From: Virgibacillus sp. MSJ-26
GTDB lineage: Bacteria > Bacillota > Bacilli > Bacillales > Amphibacillaceae
Length of the DNA stretch: 64,000 nucleotides
Direction of reading: 5' to 3'
NCBI RefSeq assembly: GCF_018918075.1
Contig: NZ_JAHLPW010000004.1
Location: 186,001-250,000 of the forward strand
The notes beneath the pieces are model-generated. The model was not told where the DNA came from, did not search any database, and saw only the letters and a list, made by a program, of their open reading frames with translations. The position numbers and the translations under genes are program-made. Shown here one piece after another: positions 16,496 to 25,867 of the stretch; the first letter of the stretch is position 1, and each line of letters starts with the position of its first letter.

Positions 16496-17745
16496 TAATA
16501 AGTTTTACCAGACAACGCATTATGATTGCTTCTGTCTTCCTCATAATATAGCTTTCTATCAAATTTCAAAACTGAAAAGGAAAATATAAACGCAGAACCT
16601 AACATGACTATTGCCAAGGTAACAATGGTGATCCGCAATGAAATAAAATCAGCTATAAACCCAATAACTAAAATAAATACGACTTGTACTGCACTTTGAA
16701 TTAATTGATAAATACTCGTCACCCTACCCATGACGTCAACGGGAACATTATTTTGATAGAAAGTGGTCATTCCAGCATTCAAAAATACAAGGAAAAATCC
16801 CAAAATGATAAATCCGACAACAATTGAAGCAAAAGACCATGAAAAGGCATAAATCACATACCCCGTTGCCGCCATCATTATACCAATGATAATCATGTAT
16901 CTAAGTGAAAAATAATTCGAAAACAAGGATAGTAGAATGGCACCCATCACAGACCCAATCCCAGTAATACTAATCAGCAAACTATATTCCATTTCCGAGA
17001 GCCCAATCACTTGTTGAGTGAACACGACTTCTTGAGCATCCATAGCAAATGAAAAAATCATAACGATGATAAAACCGAGATAGATAAATGACACATATTT
17101 ATTATTCATCATGAACTTCTGGACAACCGTAAAATCCCGTACAACTTGAGATATGGTTAAAGGTGGAATTGATTCTTTATCAATCTGTTCCTTTTCAGGA
17201 AGTAGGGTTAATAATATGGCTGACACTAAAAAGAATAGCGCATTAATCAATAATGTCATCTGAACTGATGTTAATAAGATGAGCGACCCGCCAATGGACG
17301 GTCCGATAATAAAGGCACCTGAACTAGCAAATGACCGTAAGGAATTAAATCGCTTTCTTTTTTCTTTCAGGACAAGCATAGTCGCATAAGTCATCGATGA
17401 AGGATTAAAAAAAGCTTTAGCGATACTTAAAACAACGAGAATACCGTAAATGACGATCATATTAGGAGCAAGTGGAATAAGGCAGATGAACAATGCTCTA
17501 ATGATATACGTCGTAATCATAACTTTTCTCTTGCTTCTATAATCAATAAAACTTCCCGTCCAAAACTTAGTTACGATATTTGTTAAAGGACTTACAATCC
17601 AAAGACCAGCAACAGCGACCGCCGAACCTGTCAATTGGTAGACAATAATATTAACCGCAACCAGATAAATAAAGTCACCGACACTCGACATTCCGATTGA
17701 AAATAATAATATGATAGGATTTTTCCAATCTTTTAGATTCTGCAT
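16495..17745 (-). CDS. MFS transporter (MdfA/DHA3-like efflux)
   Basis: A 416-residue permease with about 12 membrane helices. The loop-2/3 region TKFWTGSFIDYRSKRKVM is the MFS motif A variant of the DHA3 drug-efflux group, and the second half repeats a related loop. Location is the cell membrane. Because its stop overlaps the acyltransferase start, the pair is likely an export-plus-modification unit, for example for an acylated amide compound, but the substrate is unknown. Full length for the family. Confidence 0.88.
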   Translation of the reverse strand: MQNLKDWKNPIILLFSIGMSSVGDFIYLVAVNIIVYQLTGSAVAVAGLWIVSPLTNIVTKFWTGSFIDYRSKRKVMITTYIIRALFICLIPLAPNMIVIYGILVVLSIAKAFFNPSSMTYATMLVLKEKRKRFNSLRSFASSGAFIIGPSIGGSLILLTSVQMTLLINALFFLVSAILLTLLPEKEQIDKESIPPLTISQVVRDFTVVQKFMMNNKYVSFIYLGFIIVMIFSFAMDAQEVVFTQQVIGLSEMEYSLLISITGIGSVMGAILLSLFSNYFSLRYMIIIGIMMAATGYVIYAFSWSFASIVVGFIILGFFLVFLNAGMTTFYQNNVPVDVMGRVTSIYQLIQSAVQVVFILVIGFIADFISLRITIVTLAIVMLGSAFIFSFSVLKFDRKLYYEEDRSNHNALSGKTY

Positions 17746-17818
17746 CCATAAGCTCCTATCCTATGTAGTGATAATTCAATGACTTACCCAGATATTTTTC
17801 CGATAACATATCCCAATT

Positions 17819-18331
17819 TCATTGAACTACTCCCGTACCAGCCATCCAATCATAAACGTTTTTCCTTTTTTTATTTGTGAGGGGAATGACTAGATACATT
17901 AATATGGCAAGATTAACAGCATTTAAAATTACATAAACGGTAACTTCAGAAAGATCAGATGGGAGCACTATTCGCCATATCGCAAAATGCGCGATTTCCC
18001 AAGGAAGAAATTTGACAGCTGTTCGAAAAGCAGAACGACCGACTCCTATACGCCTCCCCAAATCATCAACAACTCGGATTCGCATCTTTCTCTTTCCAAG
18101 TGTCCCTTGCCATTTAGAACATTCACATATAATAAAGTAAAGTGAAACTGGCAATGTCATCATTAAAAAACCTGTCAGTTCAGCCGTTAGTGGGGAACTT
18201 GAAAATAAGGTTTTTAAATATGGTTGAAATACAAATGAGATAGTACCTACAACAAACACACCGTATACAACAATAACAAGATAATCTAATAGGAAAGCAT
18301 AAATACGGACTCTAAATGCTGCATAGGACAT
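17819..18331 (-). CDS. RDD family membrane protein
   Basis: A 170-residue protein with three or four membrane helices and the RDD features: an early FRVRIYAFLLDYLVI segment, the basic loop GKRKMRIRVVDDLGRRIGVG, and a closing NKKRKNVYDWMAGTGVV. RDD proteins are membrane components of unclear function, with some acting in sodium/proton exchange in halophiles. It is upstream of the MFS gene with about 73 bases between, perhaps on the same transcript. Confidence 0.88.
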   Translation of the reverse strand: MSYAAFRVRIYAFLLDYLVIVVYGVFVVGTISFVFQPYLKTLFSSSPLTAELTGFLMMTLPVSLYFIICECSKWQGTLGKRKMRIRVVDDLGRRIGVGRSAFRTAVKFLPWEIAHFAIWRIVLPSDLSEVTVYVILNAVNLAILMYLVIPLTNKKRKNVYDWMAGTGVVQ

Positions 18332-18417
18332 AGTATTGCCCCCTGACCAATACTTTTCAATTATGCCTTTTCTTAAATATCATTGTACTCTCAATCGCGT
18401 CTGATGGTTTAATTTAC

Positions 18418-18636
18418 TCAATCCTTTTTCAAATTAATAATTAACCAGGCAATTTGGATAATTAGCGGGATTACAAATGCGACCAATAAGACAATGAATG
18501 CCACTAATTTAAGTTCAGGTGTTTGAGTAACACCTGCACCGTCCACCTCTCTTGTCCAAACAACAAACGTTCCTGCTCCAAAAAGGACAACCCAAAGCAT
18601 GTTAGCAAGCCACCAAAAAATCCATCTTTGTTTCAC
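18418..18636 (-). CDS. DUF3923-like small membrane protein
   Basis: A 72-residue protein with two predicted membrane helices (about 5-27 and 45-68) separated by VWTREVDGAGVTQTPELKLV, a pattern I associate with DUF3923 proteins of Bacillus and Staphylococcus. No catalytic residues are seen. It ends NLKKD, cytoplasmic by the positive-inside rule. Function unknown. Confidence 0.7.
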   Translation of the reverse strand: MKQRWIFWWLANMLWVVLFGAGTFVVWTREVDGAGVTQTPELKLVAFIVLLVAFVIPLIIQIAWLIINLKKD

Positions 18637-18767
18637 ATTACCACTCCCATCTCATAATACTAGTCTAAATAAGCTTTATTCTCATTGTTAATTATTAATT
18701 TTGAATCTGTTTGCAATAACAATATTTTCTGTTCCAATTCTTCGTCTAAGCAAGGTCATTACACACC

Positions 18768-19106
18768 CTACCAAATATTTTTTGCCTTTTCTAAATTATC
18801 CAAGCCGACAGGAGACTTTTGCATTGGTGGAGGACACATAGTATTATATTTCTTTATCTTTTGATTAATGGTTTCTATATCACTTTCGGTTTCTGCTAAA
18901 TGAACCAATGAGGAAATTTCTTTTTGTAGTTTTAACCATGGTGGCAAAAATCCCGCCTCTTTTGCCTTTTCTTGAAAATTTTGGAGGATGTTTCTTTCCA
19001 TGTAGTTTTTATTAAGTGGTTTCCCTTTTCCTTTACCTGTATAGTTATCCTTCTCACCTGAGTTTTCCAGAATGTCACCAATCAAGTCATTATATTTTCT
19101 ATCCAT
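18768..19106 (-). CDS. DUF1992 (DnaJ homologue subfamily C member 28-like) protein
   Basis: A 112-residue cytoplasmic protein. GKGKPLNKNYMERNILQNFQ followed by KAKEAGFLPPWLKLQKEI is the DUF1992 signature, also found in DNAJC28; there is no J-domain here. Bacterial members such as YhdN-type proteins have no assigned function. The last 20 residues (MCPPPMQKSPVGLDNLEKAK) are complete. One copy of the 63-bp palindrome lies 16 bases upstream of the start codon. Confidence 0.82.
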   Translation of the reverse strand: MDRKYNDLIGDILENSGEKDNYTGKGKGKPLNKNYMERNILQNFQEKAKEAGFLPPWLKLQKEISSLVHLAETESDIETINQKIKKYNTMCPPPMQKSPVGLDNLEKAKNIW

Positions 19107-19121
19107 TTCATCGCTCCTTCA

Positions 19122-19184
19122 GGGACAAGGGGACAGGCACTGCGTCCCAGTAAAACTGGGACAGTGCACCTGTCCCTACGTCCC
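19122..19184. repeat. 63-bp nested palindrome, copy 1
   Basis: Outer arms GGGACAAGGGGACAGG and CCTGTCCCTACGTCCC enclose an inner inverted repeat CGTCCCAGT/ACTGGGACA. It can fold into one long hairpin and has no T-run. The same element occurs at 21338, 30159 and 30777. This copy lies at the 5' side of the DUF1992 gene. REP-like, function unknown. Confidence 0.85.
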
Positions 19185-19295
19185 ATTTTCAAAAAATAGG
19201 TACTTATCAATAAGTTGATTTCATTGTACACTAGTAATGACACTGAAGCTAGAGTTATTTGAATATTTGTAACTAAACGGAAATGAGGGGTAAAG

Positions 19296-21335
19296 ATGAA
19301 ACCACCTATAGCAAAATGTATCCAATACCAACACACGTTACACGGTGATGTGCGTGAAGATGATTTTTATTGGTTAAAGGACAAGAACAATCCAGAAGTC
19401 ATTCATTATTTAGAAGAAGAAAACAAATATTACGAAACAGTCATGAAACCGCTTGAAGCACTAACGAATGAATTGTATAAGCGTATGATTGATCGTGTTC
19501 CAATCTCGGAAGAAAATGTACCTGTTAAGCACGGTCCCTATTATTACTACACTCGATATGAAAAAGAAATGCAATACCCTATCCATGCACGAAAACGAGC
19601 AGAAAAACGGACTCAACTCCCAAACACAACTGAAGAAATCATTCTTGATTTAAATGAGTTAGCTGTTGAAGATGAATATTTAAGTGTAGCTGCCTTGCGC
19701 CTAAGCTCGAACCATAAGCGTCTTGCCTATCTAGAAAATAGAGACGGAACAGATCGTTATACATTATTAATCAAAGACTTGAATTCAGGATTGCTTTTAC
19801 GTGACACGATTTCTGATGTGTATATTTATGGAAGTATGGAATGGAGTCATTGTGGAAATTACATCTTTTATATAACAGTTGACGAGAATGAACGCCCGTT
19901 TCAATTATGGAGACATCAGTTAGGAACAGATACAAAGAATGATGAATTAATTTATGAAGAAACAGACGAAACATTTACTTTATTTATCCAAAAGTCACAA
20001 AGTGAAAAGTATATCTTTATTCAATCTGTTTCAACGACGACTAGTGAAGTTCGCATGTTAAGCACAGAAACACCTTTATCTACACCACAAGTCATTGATG
20101 AACGAAGAGATGGCATTTTATACTACAGTGAACATTGGGGAGACGAATTACTTATCTTAACAAATGAAAATGCACTTAATTTCAAGCTTCTTTCTTGTCC
20201 GATTGATCAAATCCATGAGAGAAAATATGTTGTCCCTTATGATGAGGAACGGTACCTTAATGGTGTATATCCATTTCACGACTGTCTCCTCATCACTGGA
20301 AGAAAAGACGGATTAACACAAATATGGATACTGCAAAACGGAGAATTAGAACAACTTACCTGGGAGGAACCCGTTTATACAGTGTCTGTTTTATCAAATC
20401 AATCATACAAAGCAGAAGAAGTACTCATTCATTATGAGTCTTCTCTTACCCCAGAGACGACCTATGCTTTAGACATCACGTCATCCACCATGACACGTTT
20501 ACAAGTTGCTCCTGTCAGTGGAGAGTATAATTCATCCAACTATCGACAGGAACAACTCTGGGCGACAGCAGAAGATGGAGTTAAGGTGCCTCTCACAGTT
20601 CTGTATAGAAAAGACGCTCTTGATAAGGGGCCTGCACCATTAATATTATCTGGATACGGTTCATATGGAGCAAATAATGATCCCTATTTCAGTCCGTACA
20701 TCTTACCTATCCTAGATAAGGGCGTCGTCCTAGTAACTGCTCAAGTTCGAGGTGGCTCTGAAATGGGAAGACATTGGTATGAAGATGGGAAAATGCATAA
20801 CAAAAGACATACATTTACCGATTTCATAGCCATTGCTAACCATTTAATCGACATAGGCTACACAGCACCACACAAATTAGCTGCACAAGGTGGAAGTGCC
20901 GGTGGACTATTAATCGGGGCAGTCGCGAATATGGCTGGGGACTTATTTGAAGTCATGGTACCTGAAGTGCCTTTCGTAGACATTGTAACGACAATGTTAG
21001 ATACTTCCTTACCATTAACAACGTTGGAATGGAATGAATGGGGCAATCCGAATAATAAGGAAGAGTACTTTTACATGAAATCTTATAGTCCATACGATAA
21101 CGTGGAGGCTAAAGAGTATCCGCACTTATACGTGACGACCGGATTAAATGATCCCCGGGTCGGATATCAGGAACCCGCCAAATGGGTCGCACGTTTACGC
21201 AGTCTGAAAACAGACAATCACGACATTGTACTTAAAACAAATATGGGAGCTGGTCACTTCGGTAGCTCAGGCCGGTTCAATGCCTTGAAAGAAGCAGCTG
21301 AACGTTACGCATTTGTTCTTGATAAAATCTGTTGA
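19296..21335 (+). CDS. prolyl oligopeptidase family S9A, oligopeptidase B
   Basis: A 679-residue cytosolic serine peptidase. The N-terminal two-thirds is the seven-bladed propeller (REDDFYWLKDKNNPEV opening). The catalytic domain has Ser in AQGGSAGGLLIG, Asp in TGLNDPRVGYQEPAKW, and His in NMGAGHFGSSGR. The ARGGSEMGRHWYEDGK-type region (here QVRGGSEMGRHWYEDGK) is typical of oligopeptidase B, which cleaves short peptides after basic residues. The start ATG follows GAGGGGTAAAG. A palindromic repeat begins two bases after its stop. Confidence 0.95.
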   Translation: MKPPIAKCIQYQHTLHGDVREDDFYWLKDKNNPEVIHYLEEENKYYETVMKPLEALTNELYKRMIDRVPISEENVPVKHGPYYYYTRYEKEMQYPIHARKRAEKRTQLPNTTEEIILDLNELAVEDEYLSVAALRLSSNHKRLAYLENRDGTDRYTLLIKDLNSGLLLRDTISDVYIYGSMEWSHCGNYIFYITVDENERPFQLWRHQLGTDTKNDELIYEETDETFTLFIQKSQSEKYIFIQSVSTTTSEVRMLSTETPLSTPQVIDERRDGILYYSEHWGDELLILTNENALNFKLLSCPIDQIHERKYVVPYDEERYLNGVYPFHDCLLITGRKDGLTQIWILQNGELEQLTWEEPVYTVSVLSNQSYKAEEVLIHYESSLTPETTYALDITSSTMTRLQVAPVSGEYNSSNYRQEQLWATAEDGVKVPLTVLYRKDALDKGPAPLILSGYGSYGANNDPYFSPYILPILDKGVVLVTAQVRGGSEMGRHWYEDGKMHNKRHTFTDFIAIANHLIDIGYTAPHKLAAQGGSAGGLLIGAVANMAGDLFEVMVPEVPFVDIVTTMLDTSLPLTTLEWNEWGNPNNKEEYFYMKSYSPYDNVEAKEYPHLYVTTGLNDPRVGYQEPAKWVARLRSLKTDNHDIVLKTNMGAGHFGSSGRFNALKEAAERYAFVLDKIC

Positions 21336-21337
21336 AT

Positions 21338-21400
21338 GGGACAAGGGGACAGGCACTGTGTCCCAGTAAAACTGGGACAGTGCACCTGTCCCTATGTCCC
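21338..21400. repeat. 63-bp nested palindrome, copy 2
   Basis: Nearly identical to copy 1. It fills the gap between the convergent oligopeptidase B gene (stop two bases away) and apbE (stop five bases away), so it may act as a shared mRNA 3' stem. Confidence 0.85.
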
Positions 21401-21405
21401 CTACC

Positions 21406-22356
21406 TCAATAAAAATTTGTTTCAATTAAATATGGTTGAAGTGACTTCGAATAATAAAGGTCACCATTTTTGGTTACCACAATACCCGAAATACCTTGAT
21501 CTTGTAATTGATCTAAAGTATTCATTATTTGTTGTGTGGATTGGCCAAATAAGCGCCCAGTCCATATTTCACCGTCGACTGATTTTTTTGAGACGATGGT
21601 TAAACTAGCAATGTTAGTTTCAATCGGATACCCTGTATGTCGATCTAAAATATGATGGTATGTTTTATTATTAAATGTAAACTTCCTTTCATAAATGCCT
21701 GACGTAACGATGGATTGATTGAAAGCCTTTAAAATAGCAATATAATTGCCACGTGAAAGAAAAGGATGTTCAATCCCAATTCTCCAATATCCGTCGTCAT
21801 GTTTTGGTGCGAAACCATATGTCATCACATTCCCGCCTAAATTAACTAAACCTGCTGTAACTTTCAATGTTTTAAAATCGTCAATAATTAAATCAGCAAT
21901 AAACCCTTTTGCTAGAGCACCTAAATCTATAAACATACCTGTATGTTTTAAAAAAACAGATTGCGTCTCATCATCAAGAATAATATCATTGGGCTGAGTC
22001 TTATTAAGTAATGTTTGTATCTTTTTTTCTGATGGTACCTTAGCATCGTCAAATCCAATATGCCACGCTTGTACAAGTGGACCGATTGTAATATTTAGTG
22101 AACTATCTTTAGGGATGCTGTGTTTTTTACCTATTTTTATTAATTTATACAGACTTGGATTAACTTTTACAGGCCTAATGCCTGCATTTTTGTTAACTTG
22201 CATTAATTCTGATTGAGGGTCATGGGCGCTAAATCGTTTCTCATATTCTTCCAACTTCATAACCATTTCATTGAGAATTAAATTTGCATGGGGATGCTGA
22301 ACTAGAAGTTGAATGACAGTTCCCATCATGTGTACTTCGCGATTTTCTACTGACAT
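21406..22356 (-). CDS. apbE: FAD:protein FMN transferase (ApbE), cytoplasmic type
   Basis: A 316-residue ApbE protein that transfers FMN from FAD to Thr/Ser in DxxSGAT-like motifs. Visible signatures are MGTVIQLL at the start, the KRFSAHDPQSELMQVN segment, FIDLGALAKGFIADLI (lysine and Mg/FAD site), VNLGGN, and HHILDRHTGYPIET near the C-terminus. There is no signal peptide or lipobox, so it works in the cytoplasm. The start is the ATG at 22356, preceded by GGGTGA; a GTG nine bases upstream overlaps that site. Its obvious local substrate is the twin DAGSGAT tail of the protein encoded by the next gene. A terminator and a repeat separate the two genes. Confidence 0.92.
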   Translation of the reverse strand: MSVENREVHMMGTVIQLLVQHPHANLILNEMVMKLEEYEKRFSAHDPQSELMQVNKNAGIRPVKVNPSLYKLIKIGKKHSIPKDSSLNITIGPLVQAWHIGFDDAKVPSEKKIQTLLNKTQPNDIILDDETQSVFLKHTGMFIDLGALAKGFIADLIIDDFKTLKVTAGLVNLGGNVMTYGFAPKHDDGYWRIGIEHPFLSRGNYIAILKAFNQSIVTSGIYERKFTFNNKTYHHILDRHTGYPIETNIASLTIVSKKSVDGEIWTGRLFGQSTQQIMNTLDQLQDQGISGIVVTKNGDLYYSKSLQPYLIETNFY

Positions 22357-22410
22357 TATTATCACCCATTCACCTTATAAAAGTTTAATATATTTGGATT
22401 AAAAAAACAA

Positions 22411-22612
22411 AAGCGCGGACGTTCGTCTAGCAACGTACTGAGGCGAAGGAAGTCTCGCTAGTTGCTGGGCGCCCCCAACTGGACGATTAAAAGCTGAAGC
22501 TCCTGGTCAGCTCCGACAAACTTAAGCAGAAAACCGCAGAGGCGTTCTTTGCCACGTAGGTTTAATGCTTAAGACCTCAGACGAGCTAGGCGCTGAAGCT
22601 GGACGTGCCAAT
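22411..22612. repeat. GC-rich dispersed intergenic repeat
   Basis: About 200 bases, clearly richer in GC than the flanks, with many short inverted repeats (for example GCGGACG and CGTCTAG near the left, AGACGAGCTAGGCGC near the right). It has no coding potential. The style is that of Bacillaceae dispersed repeats. It lies between apbE and the FMN reductase-PAS gene. Exact ends are uncertain. Confidence 0.55.
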
Positions 22613-22633
22613 TTCAGTATAAAATTATCAAAT

Positions 22634-22667
22634 GAAAAAAGAAGCCAAGAACATGGCTTCCTTTTTC
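22634..22667. terminator. bidirectional terminator between the FMN reductase-PAS gene and apbE
   Basis: GAAGCCA at 22641-22647 and TGGCTTC at 22654-22660 form the stem, with A6 before and T5 after. It therefore works best for the minus-strand FMN reductase-PAS transcript. apbE likely has its own promoter or depends on read-through. Confidence 0.8.
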
Positions 22668-22684
22668 ATTTTTGGGTAAACAAT

Positions 22685-23872
22685 TTAACCTTGTGTCGTT
22701 GCTCCTGAGCCAGCATCAACATTATCAGTCGCCCCTGACCCAGCATCTACGTTACCACCCGTTAATTCTTGTCCAGTTTGTTTTAAATACCAATCAATAA
22801 TTGGCTGAATATCTTGTACATATTCATTAATTCCAAGATAGTTTCCATCTTCATCTCGAATTGCTTGATAGTTATGGACGACGAATTTATCAGGACCATG
22901 TGTTGGTACTCTCACGGTTACCCTATCTTGCTTGCCAGTACGTAGTTGCTGAATGACCCAAGCAACACCTGTATAAGTTCTTTCCGGGTGACAGTTTGCA
23001 AGTGGACTACCCACTTGATTAGGTGACCGAGAAGCTAGCATATCCTCAGCTTCATACATGCGATTATAATATAAAAATTGATTATTACTGTCAGCATAAG
23101 TTAATTCCATCGGCATTGATTTTAAGAAGTGGTTTAATTGATTGACTGTTAGTACACCCCGATCTAATTTAACGTAGGCATCTCCTTCTACAGCACCCAC
23201 TTTTTCTGCTGCTTGTTCTACCCAATCATCTGCAGACATATCAACATCTTTAATTGTTGTATCAATCGCACCAGTAGCATATAAGTCTTCACTATCAGAC
23301 ATATCCTCGAGATCTTTAGATGATTCTGTACGGTTTATCACATTCACAAAACGCACAAATTTTTTGACATTACTCTCTAAAAATTCGACTGTTTTAGAAT
23401 CCTTAATGTTTTCTTTTTCATCAAACGCTTTATGCACTTCACCTAACAAGAACTCATTACCCGGCATCACCGTTGCATTAACACCAGGGGCATCTAGTAC
23501 TTGTCTTAAATGTAACTGTGCTCGTGAAGAACCTTGAACATCATAAGATGCACCTACAATCGTAACTGGCTTTCCGTCAAAAGGATGAATTCTAAATGAT
23601 AGCCACTCAATCACACTTTGAAGTGCAGCTGGTATAGAGTGATTATATTCAGGTGTCGCAATAATAACACCATCTGCACTTGTAATTTTTTTATTTAAGT
23701 ATTGAATAGGTTCACTATTTGTTTGATCATTTGATTGATTAAACATAGGTATGTCATTTATATCTAACACTTCAATATCAATAGTTTTTTTAAAATGTCT
23801 AGCCATAAAATTTAATAATACCCTGTTATATGAATCTTCAGTATTCGTTCCGACAATTCCAACAAACTTCAT
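22685..23872 (-). CDS. NAD(P)H-dependent FMN reductase fused to a PAS-like domain, with two C-terminal flavinylation motifs
   Basis: A 395-residue protein in three parts. Residues 1-185 are a flavodoxin-fold NADPH-dependent FMN reductase ([13 protein letters not shown] phosphate loop, [20 protein letters not shown] flavin loop). Residues about 250-355 resemble the DUF438-type PAS domain ([44 protein letters not shown]). The tail has two copies of NVDAGSGAT at residues 374-382 and 384-392, each matching the DxxSGAT motif that ApbE modifies, with Thr382 and Thr392 as predicted FMN acceptors. The two motifs come from a 30-base tandem duplication. No signal peptide: a cytosolic electron-transfer protein with one bound and up to two covalent flavins is inferred. 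Confidence 0.88.
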   Translation of the reverse strand: MKFVGIVGTNTEDSYNRVLLNFMARHFKKTIDIEVLDINDIPMFNQSNDQTNSEPIQYLNKKITSADGVIIATPEYNHSIPAALQSVIEWLSFRIHPFDGKPVTIVGASYDVQGSSRAQLHLRQVLDAPGVNATVMPGNEFLLGEVHKAFDEKENIKDSKTVEFLESNVKKFVRFVNVINRTESSKDLEDMSDSEDLYATGAIDTTIKDVDMSADDWVEQAAEKVGAVEGDAYVKLDRGVLTVNQLNHFLKSMPMELTYADSNNQFLYYNRMYEAEDMLASRSPNQVGSPLANCHPERTYTGVAWVIQQLRTGKQDRVTVRVPTHGPDKFVVHNYQAIRDEDGNYLGINEYVQDIQPIIDWYLKQTGQELTGGNVDAGSGATDNVDAGSGATTQG

Positions 23873-23891
23873 ATTATGACCTCCTATTTAA

Positions 23892-24500
23892 TCACTTATC
23901 TCTCCATGAAAAATAATTTATATCTTTATTACGGGAATATGTACTACCAACTAATTGATTCGTAATATCTACAAATTGTACAAATTCATCCATTATTTCA
24001 TTAAGCTCGTTTATTTTATTTTCATCCTTTAAGTTGCCATTCTCGTCAAAAGCTTGTAGTGAATGACCTAATAAAAATTCGGAGCTAGGCATAATTCGTG
24101 CTTTGACTTCAGGTGAATCTAGTATTTGTCGTAAATGTATTTGTGCACGTGATGACCCTAATGTCCCGTACGAAGCACCTGTTATCATAACCGGTTTATC
24201 CACAAACGGTCTTGTTGTAAAGGTAAACCACTCGAAGGCACATTTTAAGATTGCTGGTATAGAGTGGTTATATTCTGGGGTGCTTATAATCACCCCATCC
24301 GCTTCAACAATTTTATTTGCGATTCTTTGTACTTCTTCAGGTGCTTTCTGATCTTTTGGTTTATTAAAAATAGGTAAATCCTTTATTTCACAGATTTCAA
24401 TCGCTACTTTTTCCTTAAAATGTTTTTGTATAAACTTTAATAACATCCGATTAGTGGAATTATCTGAATTTGTCCCTACAATACCTATAAAACGTTTCAT
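23892..24500 (-). CDS. NADPH-dependent FMN reductase family protein
   Basis: A 202-residue flavodoxin-fold reductase closely related to the N-terminal domain of the next protein (shared GIVGTNSDNSTNRMLLKFIQ and [19 protein letters not shown]). It lacks the PAS domain and the flavinylation tail. The start is ATG 24500 behind GGAG; a longer frame begins upstream but has no site. The gene is 19 bases upstream of the PAS-fusion gene on the same strand, so they are cotranscribed, and the pair may arise from a duplication. It could supply reduced FMN or partner with the larger protein. Confidence 0.88.
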   Translation of the reverse strand: MKRFIGIVGTNSDNSTNRMLLKFIQKHFKEKVAIEICEIKDLPIFNKPKDQKAPEEVQRIANKIVEADGVIISTPEYNHSIPAILKCAFEWFTFTTRPFVDKPVMITGASYGTLGSSRAQIHLRQILDSPEVKARIMPSSEFLLGHSLQAFDENGNLKDENKINELNEIMDEFVQFVDITNQLVGSTYSRNKDINYFSWRDK

Positions 24501-24597
24501 AATGCTACTCCTCTCCCCTTCCAATAATTACAAGATTGTGAACTACCTTTAGAATAACATATTAAATTAAAGGTGGTAAGAAGATTAAATGACAAAT

Positions 24598-24615
24598 TTG
24601 TGAAACGTTGAACAA
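24598..24615. promoter_or_regulatory. imperfect palindrome resembling a redox-regulator (Rex/Fnr-like) site
   Basis: TTGTGAAACGTTGAACAA lies between the FNT gene and the FMN reductase gene, about 100 bases upstream of the latter's start. The left half equals the Rex half-site TTGTGAA; the right half is degenerate. Suggestive only. Confidence 0.25.
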
Positions 24616-24627
24616 GGTTGAGCAAAA

Positions 24628-25422
24628 TTAAACTTCACTTGATTTTTTTGTTATTAAATGCAAAGCTATTGCGACAAATAGGATAGCTCCTATAAAATTA
24701 CCAATCGTCACTGGTAACTGATTCCATACCCACCAATCAGCAAAGCTAATATCTGCACCAATGAGCATTCCTAATGGAATAATAGACATATTGACAACGG
24801 CGTGTTCAAAGCCTTGAGCAAAAAAGATAAGCACAGGAAGCCACATGCCAGCAATTTTTCCAATAGTTGATTGAGACATAAACGACATAACCGCCCCCAT
24901 TGCTACCATCCAGTTACAAAGCACCGCCTTTACAATGACTGTAATCATTCCACCTGTTCCTATTGCTTGATAAGCTATTGTTTTACTTTCAGCTACTGAG
25001 ATAATTTTATCGATTAATAGTGATTGAGAGATATTTCCAAAGTGAGTCACAGAAATACTGAATAAAACAGCGTATAGTAATCCTCCAAGTAGATTTCCAA
25101 TAAAAGCTAGAGATAGATTTCGAATCATTAATCTCATTGTTGTTTTACTTCTAAAGTAAGCAATTGGAATAATCGCAAAAGATCCAGTGACAAGTTCAAG
25201 ATTTAATAACAATATCATTACAAAACCCGCCGGAAAGACAACAGCTCCAACTATATCTAAACCTGTTTGTGATGCCGCTGATAAAGCTAATGTGGTCGCG
25301 AATCCTAATATTGCTCCTGATAAAATAGCACCTATTAAAATAACTTTTACTGAAAGACCAGTTTTACTTTTTCCTGCTACAGCAATTGAGTTTACTGCTT
25401 CATATGGTTTTACATAGTCCAT
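24628..25422 (-). CDS. formate/nitrite transporter (FNT) family channel
   Basis: A 264-residue membrane protein with six helices. FNT marks are seen: FPAGFVMILLLNLELVTGSF (slit 1 region), AVLCNWMVAMGAVMSF, and the conserved pore histidine in GFEHAVVNM. FNT channels move formate, nitrite, lactate or hydrosulfide, and which one applies here is unknown. The start is ATG 25422, behind AGGAG; a TTG six bases upstream is less likely. It precedes the two FMN reductase genes by about 130 bases on the same strand, suggesting small-anion redox metabolism. Confidence 0.92.
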   Translation of the reverse strand: MDYVKPYEAVNSIAVAGKSKTGLSVKVILIGAILSGAILGFATTLALSAASQTGLDIVGAVVFPAGFVMILLLNLELVTGSFAIIPIAYFRSKTTMRLMIRNLSLAFIGNLLGGLLYAVLFSISVTHFGNISQSLLIDKIISVAESKTIAYQAIGTGGMITVIVKAVLCNWMVAMGAVMSFMSQSTIGKIAGMWLPVLIFFAQGFEHAVVNMSIIPLGMLIGADISFADWWVWNQLPVTIGNFIGAILFVAIALHLITKKSSEV

Positions 25423-25600
25423 TTGCAATCTCCTTTATTATTCATATTTTGGAAGTACATTCTTATACAAATTATTACAGATTTTAACACATACATATTT
25501 TAAAGGCTACAATTAATATTACTTTATTTTAAGTTTTTTAATTGCAGTAAAATATTCTTCAGTTTTTCGAGATAATTGACACAAAAAGATCCTAAAAGAA

Positions 25601-25867
25601 ATGCCTCATTTGCCTCATTGCGATACAATCAATTATTTACTTTCCAGATTGGCTCCGGAAGAACTACAGGAAATCAGGACTTACATGATCAAGGAACTGC
25701 TAGAAAAACAAGATTTGGAAAAATACTGCATTGTTGTAAATATAAGGTGCCAAAAAACAGCAAAAATAATATCCTCTAATCTGTTAGAAGTCTTCCAAGC
25801 GCAACCTTTAACAGATGAGGATATTGAAATGTTAGAAAAACCTATACAAGTTAAGTTCACCAAATAA
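25601..25867 (+). pseudogene. transposase remnant with internal deletion
   Basis: An 88-codon frame. Its start (MPHLPHCDTINYLLSRLAPE then ELQEIRTYMIKELLEK) resembles the N-terminus of DDE transposases of IS4-like elements in Bacillaceae, and its end (LTDEDIEMLEKPIQVKFT) resembles the C-terminus of such proteins. The catalytic DDE core of roughly 300 residues is missing. There is no good ribosome site. It is best read as the fused ends of a dead insertion element; terminal inverted repeats were not identified. Confidence 0.45.

Noticed and set aside
24598-24615. Firm Rex binding site
   Set aside because: Only the left half matches well and its location is downstream of the FNT gene; kept only as a weak candidate feature.
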